The notes: generated from the letters alone by a model not told the origin. A stretch of DNA of 5,965 nt from CALKHQ01 sp050329975 (GCA_050329975.1 JBHJOG010000307.1:1-5965), one strand, 5' to 3'. Positions 1 to 5,965 are shown, counted from the first letter of the stretch. Made by a program: numbers and translations.

Positions 1-2
1 GC

Positions 3-10
3 GGGGAGAG
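3..10 (+). promoter_or_regulatory. Ribosome-binding site of the first SDR gene
   Basis: GGGGAGAG contains the GGAG core at positions 5-8, 8 nt before the ATG at 17. It fixes that start codon. A nearly identical sequence (GGGGAGA) precedes the binding-protein gene, whereas the other genes of the block have no comparable site. Confidence 0.7.
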
Positions 11-16
11 CAACGG

Positions 17-799
17 ATGCCGAATCGTTTCGATCTGTCGACGCGCCGTGCCTTGGTGACCGGCGCCGGCAGCGGGATCGGGCGCGCCATCGCGATGGCG
101 CTGGCCGATGCCGGCGCACGGGTGGCAGTGACCGACATGGACGGTGCGGCGGCCCGCGCGGTTGCTGGCGAGATTGGCGATTCGGCGATCGCCGAACAAC
201 TCGACGTCACCGATGCAGCAAGCATCGCCGCCGGCTTCGACGCGGCGGAAGCGGCATTCGGCAGCATCGATATCATCTGCGCCAATGCCGGGGTCTCCCG
301 GATGAAGCATTTCCTCGACGTCAGCGAGGCCGACTGGGCTTTCACCATGGATGTCAATGCCAAGGGCGTGTTTCTCACCGACCAGGAGGCGGTGCGCCGG
401 TTCCTCGCTGCCGGAACCAAGGGCGTCATCGTCAACACCGCCTCGCTCGCCGGCAAGGTGGGGGACGCGGTGCTGGTCGACTACACCGCCAGCAAGTTCG
501 CCGTGGTCGGCCTGACCCAGGCGGTCGCCAAGAGCGTCGCCAGGCATGGCATCCGGGTGAACTGCGTCTGCCCGGGCTTCGTCCGCACCGCGATGCAGGA
601 GCGCGAGCTGGTCTGGGAGGCCGAGCTGCGCGGGACCACGCCGGAGGCGGTGCGCCGGGGCTATGTCGATGCGACGCCGCTCGGCCGGATCGAGGAGCCG
701 GAGGACGTCGCCGACGTGGTGCTGTTCCTGGCCAGCGACGCCGCACGCTTCATGACCGGACAGGCAATCAACGTCACCGGAGGCGTCTACATGGGGTAG
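17..799 (+). CDS. SDR family NAD(P)-dependent oxidoreductase (probable sugar/polyol dehydrogenase)
   Basis: A complete 260-residue classical short-chain dehydrogenase/reductase, a cytosolic single-domain Rossmann enzyme of typical length (about 250). Visible motifs are the cofactor-binding TGAGSGIG (residues 15-22), Asp40 at the end of the second beta strand (usually a sign of NAD(H) over NADP(H) preference), Asp63-Val64, the NAG motif (90-92), active-site Asn114, catalytic Ser143, and YTASK with Tyr156 and Lys160. PGFVRT (186-191) and the C-terminal TGQAINVTGG are also family-typical. The ATG at 17 is supported by a GGGGAGAG ribosome-binding site (3-10). The gene lies 29 bp upstream of a sugar-type permease gene on the same strand, so it probably belongs to that transport operon and oxidises the imported compound or a derivative. 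Family membership is secure. The substrate is inference from context; a 3-oxoacyl-ACP reductase-like or steroid-type activity cannot be excluded from sequence alone. Confidence 0.93.
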   Translation: MPNRFDLSTRRALVTGAGSGIGRAIAMALADAGARVAVTDMDGAAARAVAGEIGDSAIAEQLDVTDAASIAAGFDAAEAAFGSIDIICANAGVSRMKHFLDVSEADWAFTMDVNAKGVFLTDQEAVRRFLAAGTKGVIVNTASLAGKVGDAVLVDYTASKFAVVGLTQAVAKSVARHGIRVNCVCPGFVRTAMQERELVWEAELRGTTPEAVRRGYVDATPLGRIEEPEDVADVVLFLASDAARFMTGQAINVTGGVYMG

Positions 800-828
800 C
801 GCCTGGGCCTGCAGCGCATCGGCCGGCC

Positions 829-1674
829 GTGCAGCGGCGCCACCGGGGACCTGCCGCCGCCGCGAAGCGGGCGGTGAAGATCGCCGGGCCGCACCTGATC
901 CTGATCCTGTTCTCGGCCTCGCTGCTGCTGCCGCTGCTGTGGGTGCTGCGCACCAGCCTGACCAACAAGCTGAACGCCTACCGGATCCCGCCGGAATGGA
1001 CCGAGCCGATGGTCGACAACTACGTCGCCATCTTCACCGACCACCCGTTCGGGACCTTCTTTCTCAACAGCCTGATCGTCGCGGCCGGCTCGACCGCGAT
1101 CGCGCTGCCGCTGGCGACCATGCTCGCCTACGCCTTCTGCCGGTTCAACACCGGCGGCATGAAGCTGCGGCTGCTGGTGCTGGGCAGCCAGATGCTGCCG
1201 CCGGTGATCCTGGTGCTGCCGCTGTTCTCGATCTTCCTGACCGCCGGGCTGATCAACAACCACCTGGGCATCATGCTTGCCCATGTGACGATCAATCTGC
1301 CGTTCCTCGCCTGGATGCTGGTCTCCTTCTTCGAGGGCGACGCGCGCATCGTCGAGGAGGCGGCGCGGGTGGAGGGGGCGACGCGGCTGCAGGCCTTCCT
1401 GTTCGTGGCGGTGCCGATGGCCGCACCGGGTATCGTCGCCGCCGGGCTGCTGGGCCTGATCCTGTCGTGGAACGAGTTCCTCTATGCGCTGGTGCTCTCC
1501 GGCCGGGCGACCGCGACGCTGCCGATCGGGCTGTCGGCGCTGGAAACCCATCGCGGCGTGGAAATTGCCTTGCTCGCCGCCGCGACGATGTTCTCGATCA
1601 CGCCGGTGTTCGTGCTGCTGCCCTTCCTCAAGCGGTACCTGATCAAGGGGCTGGCGCTGGGGGCGGTGAAGTAG
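829..1674 (+). CDS. Carbohydrate ABC transporter permease, MalG type
   Basis: An integral inner-membrane subunit of a CUT1-type ABC importer that forms the substrate channel with a MalF-type partner. The 281 residues match the family's usual 270-280. Six hydrophobic segments are visible at roughly 22-41, 79-103, 113-137, 147-168, 189-215 and 246-266. The cytoplasmic EAA loop that contacts the ATPase is present from Glu177 (EAARVEG, 177-183) to Pro196. It reads VP where many members have LP. The C-terminus RYLIKGLALGAVK is the classic MalG-type ending. The start is a GTG. No Shine-Dalgarno sequence is visible in the 29-bp gap after the SDR gene, so translation may depend on coupling to that gene; an in-frame GTG at 874 is a less likely alternative because it removes the basic N-terminus. 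The gene precedes the binding-protein gene instead of following the MalF-type gene, which is unusual. Its partner is most likely the MalF-type permease at 3139-4026. The family call is firm; substrate unknown. Confidence 0.93.
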   Translation: MQRRHRGPAAAAKRAVKIAGPHLILILFSASLLLPLLWVLRTSLTNKLNAYRIPPEWTEPMVDNYVAIFTDHPFGTFFLNSLIVAAGSTAIALPLATMLAYAFCRFNTGGMKLRLLVLGSQMLPPVILVLPLFSIFLTAGLINNHLGIMLAHVTINLPFLAWMLVSFFEGDARIVEEAARVEGATRLQAFLFVAVPMAAPGIVAAGLLGLILSWNEFLYALVLSGRATATLPIGLSALETHRGVEIALLAAATMFSITPVFVLLPFLKRYLIKGLALGAVK

Positions 1675-1687
1675 ACTGTCGGTTGAC

Positions 1688-1721
1688 GACGCGGCGCGTC
1701 ATGCAGCCCGCAACGACGCGC
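1688..1721 (+). promoter_or_regulatory. Palindrome and alternative hairpin upstream of the binding-protein gene
   Basis: The 65-bp gap before the binding-protein gene holds a perfect inverted repeat: GACGCG, a single G, then CGCGTC (1688-1700). Its right half (GCGCGTC, 1694-1700) can instead pair with GACGCGC at 1715-1721 across a 14-nt loop, so two mutually exclusive structures are possible. TTGACG (1683-1688) just upstream resembles a sigma-70 -35 box, but I see no convincing -10 at the proper distance. The palindrome could be an operator, an mRNA structure, or chance in GC-rich DNA. No T-run follows, so it is not an intrinsic terminator. Confidence 0.25.
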
Positions 1722-1726
1722 GAATA

Positions 1727-1733
1727 GGGGAGA
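1727..1733 (+). promoter_or_regulatory. Ribosome-binding site of the solute-binding protein gene
   Basis: GGGGAGA has its GGAG core at 1729-1732, 7 nt before the ATG at 1740. It is the strongest such site in the transporter block. That fits the high protein levels usually needed for a periplasmic binding protein, and it supports the ATG at 1740, which is directly followed by a signal peptide. Confidence 0.7.
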
Positions 1734-1739
1734 CGAACG

Positions 1740-3005
1740 ATGCGACTGAAGCTTCTGCTGGCGGCGACCGCCCTGGCCGGCATGCCGGCCCTGGCCCAGG
1801 CCCAGACCATCTCGATCCTGATGGAAAGCGTGCCCGACACCCGATTCGTGCAGGATGTGGTGCCGCAGTTCACCGAGGCCACCGGGATCGAGGTCGAGAT
1901 CGAGGTGGTGAACTACGCCGAGATGCACGCCAAGCTGGTGCCCCAGCTTGTGGCGCCCGAGGGCAGCTATGACGTGATCGTCGTCGACTTCTACTGGGTC
2001 GGCGAGTTCACCAAGGCCGGCTGGCTGCAGCCGCTGGACGACCGCATCGCCGAGAGCGGCTTCGACGCCGGCGTCTATGTGCCGGTGCTGTTCGACCTGG
2101 TCGGCCAGGTCGACGGGGTGACCTACATGCTGCCGTTCTACAACTACGCAATGGGGCTGACCTACCGCACCGACCTGCTGGAGGACCCGGAGAACCAGAC
2201 CGCCTTCGAGGCCGAGTACGGCATGCCGCTGCGGGTTCCCGAGACCTGGGAGGAGTACAAGAACCAGGTCGCCTTCTTCACCGACAAGGAGGCAGGCTTC
2301 TACGGCGTGGTCAACCAGGGCCTGCGCCCCGACCCGATCGCGATGGAGTGGTCGAACTACCTGTTCGCCAACGGCGGCCAGTTCTTCGACGAGAACTGGA
2401 ACCCGACGCTGACCACGCCGGAGGCGGTGCAGGCGCTCAACGACTACATCGCGATGATCAACGACTACGGGCCGGTGGGCGCGGCCAGCTTCGGCTTCGA
2501 CGAGGCATTCAACGTCGCCGCCCAGGGGCAGGCCTACAGCTACCTGACCTACAACATGTTCCGCACCGCCTATGACGATCCGGAAATCTCGGCGGTCGTC
2601 GGGATGATGGAACTGGCGCCGGTGCCGAACGGCGGGCTGAACGGCGCCTGGGGCTGGGCGATACCGGTGTCGAGCCCGGATCCCGATGCCGCCTGGCAGT
2701 TCCTGCAGTGGATCGAATCGCCGGAGATCGCGAAACAGCGCGCGATGCTGGGCGGCTCGCCGACCCGGTTCGACGTGTTCGACGATCCGGAGGTGAACGC
2801 GACCTACCCCTACTATCCGGCGCTGCGGGCCCTGCTCGACACGTCCCACAACTTCCCGGTGTTCACCTACACGCCGGAGCTGGTCGACATCATGGGCCGC
2901 GAGCTGTCGCTGGCCGTGGTCGGCAGCAAGTCGCCGGAAGATGCGCTGGCGACCATCCAGGAGGAGTTCATCGAGCTCGCGCGGCGCGACGGGAAGATCG
3001 AGTAG
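1740..3005 (+). CDS. Family 1 extracellular solute-binding protein of a sugar-type ABC transporter
   Basis: The periplasmic receptor of the importer, which captures the substrate and delivers it to the permease pair. It has 421 residues, as usual for family 1 (MalE/UgpB-like) proteins. A Sec signal peptide opens the chain: basic MRLK, a hydrophobic stretch to about residue 18, and a probable cleavage after AQA at 21. There is no lipobox Cys, so a soluble periplasmic protein is expected. The mature part starts with the beta strand TISILMES, followed by a segment like the family's 'F.k.tGi.Ve' (43-55). YDVIVVD (77-83) is the conserved strand before the cleft. Many aromatics lie in likely cleft segments (FYWVGEF 84-90, PFYNY 132-136, AWGWAIP 303-309, YPYYP 356-360), which fits stacking against sugar rings but does not identify the ligand. 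It follows the MalG-type gene by 65 bp and is separated from the MalF-type gene by a palindromic repeat. Confidence 0.92.
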   Translation: MRLKLLLAATALAGMPALAQAQTISILMESVPDTRFVQDVVPQFTEATGIEVEIEVVNYAEMHAKLVPQLVAPEGSYDVIVVDFYWVGEFTKAGWLQPLDDRIAESGFDAGVYVPVLFDLVGQVDGVTYMLPFYNYAMGLTYRTDLLEDPENQTAFEAEYGMPLRVPETWEEYKNQVAFFTDKEAGFYGVVNQGLRPDPIAMEWSNYLFANGGQFFDENWNPTLTTPEAVQALNDYIAMINDYGPVGAASFGFDEAFNVAAQGQAYSYLTYNMFRTAYDDPEISAVVGMMELAPVPNGGLNGAWGWAIPVSSPDPDAAWQFLQWIESPEIAKQRAMLGGSPTRFDVFDDPEVNATYPYYPALRALLDTSHNFPVFTYTPELVDIMGRELSLAVVGSKSPEDALATIQEEFIELARRDGKIE

Positions 3006-3029
3006 ACCGACGCGTGCATCACCAACCAC

Positions 3030-3113
3030 CGTCATGCCCGGGCTTGTCCCGGGCATATTTCAGAGGCGGCGTTCCGTCCCGTGAAGATGGCCGGGACAAG
3101 CCCGGCCATGACG
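3030..3113. repeat. REP/BIME-like double palindromic element
   Basis: Two hairpins face each other across a 30-nt spacer. The left hairpin (3034-3056) has stem ATGCCCGGG, loop CTTGT, and CCCGGGCAT. The right (3087-3109) has stem ATGGCCGGG, loop ACAAG, and CCCGGCCAT. Both 9-bp stems are perfect. The two 27-nt arms (3030-3056 and 3087-3113) are also reverse complements of each other at 25 of 27 positions, so a large stem is possible as well. The two arm differences (3037/3054 on the left; the matching 3106/3089 on the right) are paired changes that keep each small stem intact. This CGTCATG...CCCGGGCTTGTC type of palindrome is, to my knowledge, repeated many times in alphaproteobacterial genomes. 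It fills most of the gap between the binding-protein and MalF-type genes, where it could stabilise the upstream mRNA or attenuate downstream transcription. There is no T-run for a standard terminator. Confidence 0.85.
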
Positions 3114-3138
3114 CCTTCGCCTGGGGCGGCCTGGCGGC

Positions 3139-4026
3139 ATGACCACCCTCGCCCCCACGTTGGCCGACAGGGACCGGCGCTTCGGCTACGGCATGGCCGC
3201 GCCGGGGGTGCTGGTGCTGGCGGCGATCATCCTGGTGCCGGTGGCGCTGGCGCTGGCGACCAGCCTGTTCGACTACACACTGATGAACCTGAACTTCGAC
3301 AGCTTCATCGGACTCGACAATTTCACCCGCGCGGTCGGCAACGCCGAGTTCCGCAATGCGATCGTCGTCACCACCTTCTTCGTGATCGCAGTGGTGGTGC
3401 TGGAGTTCGCCATCGGCTTCGTCGTCGCCCTGATGCTGACCGCGGTCAGGCGGGGCAAGAACGTCTACTACCTGATCCTGCTGATCCCGCTGCTGATCAA
3501 TCCGGTCGTGGTCGGGCTGATCTGGCGGATGCTGCTGCACCCGACCCTCGGCATCGTCAACTGGCTGCTCGGCGGGCTGGGCATCCCCGATGTCGACTGG
3601 CTGGGGCGGCCGGCAAACGCCTTCTGGACCGTGGTGCTGGTCGACATCTGGCACCAGGTCTCGTTCATGGCGGTGCTGCTGACCGCCGGCCTGGCGGCGC
3701 TGCCGACCGAGCCCTACGAGGCCGCCCGCGCCGAAGGCGCCGGCACCATGCAGGTGTTCTGGCACATCACGCTGCCGCTGATGAAGCCGGTGATCGCGGT
3801 GACCCTGCTGATCCGGCTGATCTTCGCGATCAAGACCTACGACCTGATCTACATCATGACCCGCGGCGGGCCGGGCGACGCCACCGACCTGATCAGCTAC
3901 TACATCTACCGCTCCGCCTTTGCCCGGCTGAACCTGGGCGAGGCCGCCGCGATGGCGATCCTGCTGATGGTGATCGTGATCGTGCTGACGCTCGCCCTCT
4001 ACCACACCATGCGCAGACGGGACTGA
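3139..4026 (+). CDS. Carbohydrate ABC transporter permease, MalF type
   Basis: The second channel subunit of the CUT1-type importer in the inner membrane. The 295 residues match the short MalF-like class (about 290-310) that lacks the large periplasmic loop of E. coli MalF. Six hydrophobic segments are visible at roughly 18-44, 74-102, 110-132, 161-187, 207-238 and 269-291. The EAA loop is well conserved: EAARAEG (194-200) followed by ITLPLMKP (210-217), which docks on the ATPase. TRGGPGDATD (241-250) and the following YYIYRSAF segment are hallmark MalF-type sequences. The ATG at 3139 gives the usual short charged N-terminus. No good Shine-Dalgarno site precedes it (only a GGGGCGG-like stretch at 3123-3129). 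It begins 25 bp after the palindromic repeat and ends 6 bp before the ATPase gene, so those two are almost certainly co-transcribed. Substrate unknown. Confidence 0.94.
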   Translation: MTTLAPTLADRDRRFGYGMAAPGVLVLAAIILVPVALALATSLFDYTLMNLNFDSFIGLDNFTRAVGNAEFRNAIVVTTFFVIAVVVLEFAIGFVVALMLTAVRRGKNVYYLILLIPLLINPVVVGLIWRMLLHPTLGIVNWLLGGLGIPDVDWLGRPANAFWTVVLVDIWHQVSFMAVLLTAGLAALPTEPYEAARAEGAGTMQVFWHITLPLMKPVIAVTLLIRLIFAIKTYDLIYIMTRGGPGDATDLISYYIYRSAFARLNLGEAAAMAILLMVIVIVLTLALYHTMRRRD

Positions 4027-4032
4027 AACCGG

Positions 4033-5172
4033 ATGGCAGAGATCGTGCTCCGCAGTCTCAGCAAGGCCTATGCCGGCGGCGTCGTCGCGGTCGACAACGT
4101 CGACCTGGAGATCCATGACGGCGAGCTGATGGTGCTGCTCGGCCCGTCGGGCTGCGGCAAGTCGACGACGCTGCGGATGGTCGCCGGCCTGGAGACGATC
4201 ACCGGCGGCGACCTCTACATCGACGGCGACCGGGTCAACGACCTCGACCCGCGCGACCGCGATTTGGCGATCGTGTTCCAGAACTACGCGCTCTATCCGC
4301 ACATGAACGTCGCCCGCAACCTGAGCTTCGGCCTGCGGCTGCGCCGGGTGCCGTCGGCAGAGATCGCGCGCCGGGTGCAGGCGACCGCGCAGATGCTGGA
4401 GATCGAGCCGCTGCTGCGGCGCCGTCCGGCGCAGCTCTCCGGCGGCCAGCGGCAGCGCGTGGCGCTGGGCCGCGCGCTGATCCGCGAGCCGCGCGCCTTC
4501 CTGCTCGACGAGCCGCTCTCCAACCTCGACGCCCAGCTGCGCACCACGATGCGGCTGGAGCTGATCAAACTGCACCGCCAGCTCGGCGCCACCATCGTCC
4601 ACGTCACCCACGACCAGTTGGAAGCGATGACCATGGGCGAGCGCATCTGCATCATGGACGGCGGCAAGGTGGTCCAGGTCGGCCCGCCGCGTGACGTCTA
4701 CCGCAACCCGGCCAGCATCTTCGTCGCCGGCTTCCTCGCCAGTCCGCCGATGAACCTGCTGCCGGCCCGTCTGGTCGCCGGCGTCGACGGCGGGCTTGCG
4801 GTGGTAGCCGGGCCCGCGCGCCTGGCGCTGCCGGCGGCGTTCGGCGAGGCCTATGGCCCCTGGCGCGACCGGGAGGTCGTGCTCGGCGTCCGCCCCGAGG
4901 ATCTGCACGAGGCGGCGGACGGGCTGCCGGCACTGCCGCTCACCGTCAGCGCGGTGGAAATGGTCGGGCCGGAGGTGATCCTGGTCGGCACGCCCCAGGG
5001 GCTCGAGCGCGAGATCTCCGCCCGCCTCGGCCGCGCCTTCCATGCCGACCCCGGCGCCGGGGTCACCCTGGGCGTCGACACCCGCCAGATCCACCTGTTC
5101 GACCCGCAGACGACGCTGGCGATCCCGCGCCCTGACCTGGGGTTCGGCGATGGCCCGGCTACGACTCCATGA
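4033..5172 (+). CDS. ABC transporter ATP-binding protein, MalK/UgpC type
   Basis: The cytoplasmic ATPase, which works as a dimer to power sugar import. All nucleotide-binding motifs are intact: Walker A GPSGCGKST (37-45), Q-loop Gln83, signature LSGGQ (135-139), Walker B FLLDEP (156-161) with catalytic Glu160, D-loop SNLD (163-166) and switch His193. The C-terminal part after about residue 240 is the TOBE-type regulatory domain of the MalK/UgpC group, including GVRPEDL (285-291) and the terminal strand around IHLFD. The 379 residues fit the family (about 350-380). The start follows the MalF-type stop by 6 bp with only a poor ribosome-binding site, suggesting translational coupling. Its last 14 bp overlap the 3' end of the opposing SDR gene. 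Automated pipelines often label such proteins UgpC, but the name does not imply glycerol-3-phosphate as substrate. One ATPase probably serves the MalF/MalG pair as a homodimer. Confidence 0.96.
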   Translation: MAEIVLRSLSKAYAGGVVAVDNVDLEIHDGELMVLLGPSGCGKSTTLRMVAGLETITGGDLYIDGDRVNDLDPRDRDLAIVFQNYALYPHMNVARNLSFGLRLRRVPSAEIARRVQATAQMLEIEPLLRRRPAQLSGGQRQRVALGRALIREPRAFLLDEPLSNLDAQLRTTMRLELIKLHRQLGATIVHVTHDQLEAMTMGERICIMDGGKVVQVGPPRDVYRNPASIFVAGFLASPPMNLLPARLVAGVDGGLAVVAGPARLALPAAFGEAYGPWRDREVVLGVRPEDLHEAADGLPALPLTVSAVEMVGPEVILVGTPQGLEREISARLGRAFHADPGAGVTLGVDTRQIHLFDPQTTLAIPRPDLGFGDGPATTP

Positions 5173-5965
5173 ACCGCTTGAACGCCTCGGCATGGTCGGG
5201 GTGCCAGCGGGACAGCGCCGGCCGGTTCTCGATCACGTCCTGCATCGCCCAGAACATCCGCCGGTTGTCCATCGCGCGGGTGACGTCATTGTCAGGGCAG
5301 AGGATGTAGAAGTCGCCTGCGCCCATCTTCTCGATCATGAAGTCGACCACCTGCATCGCGGTCCAGGCTGCGGCCGGCTTCTCGGTGGTGTTGGTCAGCC
5401 CGGTGAAGGTAAAACCCGGGATCAGCAGATGGGCGCTGATCAGCCGGCCGTCGCCGGTCCGCAGCTCATGGGCCAGCTGCTCGGTATAGACCTTCACCCC
5501 GGCCTTGGAGAGGTTGTAGGCGGCGTTGCCCGGCGGGCAAGTGATGCCCTGCTTTGAGCCGGTGTTGACGATCGCGCACGGCGTGCCCTGGGCGATCATC
5601 GCCTGGACGAAAGCCTGGGTGCCGTTGATCACGCCCCACAAATTGGTCTCGATGATGTCGCGCCAGCTCTGGCTCGGCATCAGCGCCCGGCTGGCCGGGC
5701 CGATCCCGGCATTGTTCATCAGCACGCCGACCTCGCCGAACGCCGCGTAGACCCGGTCCCTCAGCGCCTGCAGCGCCTCCTCGCTGCGGACGTCCACCAC
5801 CGCCGTCATCAGGTCGCGCGCGCCGTTGCGGGCGAGCGGCGCGAGGCTGGCGGCGGCCCGCTCCAGCGCGTCGGCGGTCACGTCGACGAGACACAGCCGC
5901 ATCCCCATGCCGGCGAAGCGTTCCGCCGCCGCGAGCCCGATGCCGCTCGCCGCCCCGGTGATGAC
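5159..5965 (-). CDS. SDR family oxidoreductase, partial (N-terminus beyond the window)
   Basis: A second short-chain dehydrogenase/reductase, convergent with the transporter block. A methionine codon at 5908 is only internal: the frame stays open to the window edge, and 5965-5909 encodes V-ITGAASGIG-LAAAERFAG, the essential cofactor-binding loop, so the true start lies outside. Counting from that internal Met, the visible motifs are Asp9 after the second strand (suggesting NAD(H)), NNAGIG (65-70), Asn89, catalytic Ser118, and YNLSK with Tyr131 and Lys135. The C-terminal third is not the usual short GG-containing tail. It has GDFYILCPDNDVT (198-210) and ENRPALSRWHPDHAEAF (227-243), an ending I associate with one SDR subgroup of unknown substrate. 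The gene overlaps the ATPase gene by 14 bp tail to tail. A link to the transported substrate is possible, but opposite orientation makes it uncertain. Confidence 0.92.
   Translation of the reverse strand, partial: VITGAASGIGLAAAERFAGMGMRLCLVDVTADALERAAASLAPLARNGARDLMTAVVDVRSEEALQALRDRVYAAFGEVGVLMNNAGIGPASRALMPSQSWRDIIETNLWGVINGTQAFVQAMIAQGTPCAIVNTGSKQGITCPPGNAAYNLSKAGVKVYTEQLAHELRTGDGRLISAHLLIPGFTFTGLTNTTEKPAAAWTAMQVVDFMIEKMGAGDFYILCPDNDVTRAMDNRRMFWAMQDVIENRPALSRWHPDHAEAFKRFMES

Noticed and set aside
907..950. CTG-rich tandem repeat
   Set aside because: This is leucine codon usage in the first membrane segment of the MalG-type permease. Similar GGCGCTGGCGCT runs in the MalF-type gene (about 3243-3258) have the same cause.
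1683..1726. Sigma-70 promoter from TTGACG to a downstream AT-rich box
   Set aside because: No acceptable -10 lies 16-18 bp after TTGACG. The only AT-richer stretch (GAATAG) is about 33 bp away and touches the ribosome-binding site.
1482..3056. A 524-codon open frame on the minus strand, antisense to the binding-protein gene
   Set aside because: Low-complexity His/Arg/Val/Gly composition with no motifs. Its first residues (MPGTSPGMT) are simply the palindromic repeat read as protein, a common artefact in alphaproteobacterial annotations.
3034..3109. Intrinsic terminator after the binding-protein gene
   Set aside because: The hairpins are strong, but neither is followed by a T-run (only ATTT after the left one). 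The same-strand MalF-type and ATPase genes downstream are needed to complete the importer.
3081..4118. A 345-codon plus-strand frame overlapping the MalF-type gene
   Set aside because: It is an out-of-frame reading of the permease gene, rich in Arg/Ala/Gly/Asp, and begins inside the palindromic repeat.
3019..5193. A 724-codon open frame on the minus strand, antisense to the MalF-type and ATPase genes
   Set aside because: Its translation is dominated by His, Asp, Gln, Arg and Gly without any recognisable domain. This is typical of the antisense of GC-rich codons with G/C third positions. The sense frames encode fully conserved ABC motifs.
1..5965. Mobile element, CRISPR array, tRNA or phage-like system
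   Set aside because: Apart from the 84-bp palindromic unit, I saw no transposase, terminal repeats, direct-repeat array, cloverleaf-like sequence or shift in composition.

Overview
The window is about two-thirds GC, almost fully coding, and rich in GC-ending codons. Together with a palindromic repeat type common in alphaproteobacterial genomes, this suggests a free-living alphaproteobacterium (Rhodospirillales/Rhizobiales-like). That placement is inference from composition, protein style and repeat type, since no ribosomal or other marker gene is present.

Layout, left to right. A plus-strand block holds: a complete short-chain dehydrogenase/reductase (SDR, 17-799); a MalG-type inner-membrane permease (829-1674, GTG start); a secreted family 1 sugar-type solute-binding protein (1740-3005); a non-coding gap with a two-hairpin REP/BIME-like palindromic element (3030-3113); a MalF-type permease (3139-4026); and a MalK/UgpC-type ATPase (4033-5172). 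A second SDR lies on the minus strand (5159 to beyond 5965). Its stop codon overlaps the end of the ATPase gene by 14 bp, and its N-terminus lies past the right edge of the window.

How the genes work together. The binding protein would capture a sugar, polyol or related small carbohydrate in the periplasm. The two permeases would form the membrane channel, and the ATPase dimer would drive import. The leading SDR would plausibly oxidise the imported substrate or a derivative. Together this is one complete CUT1-type importer (one each of binding protein, MalF, MalG and MalK types), but in the order G-E-F-K instead of the usual E-F-G-K. The substrate cannot be read from the sequence.

Nothing here amounts to a new biological system. 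The most notable feature is the double palindrome between the binding-protein gene and the MalF-type gene. Its two arms differ at exactly two positions, and each difference is compensated within its own hairpin. It occupies the same operon position as the E. coli malE-malF REP element. No tRNA, rRNA, CRISPR array, IS transposase, attachment site or clear intrinsic terminator was seen.
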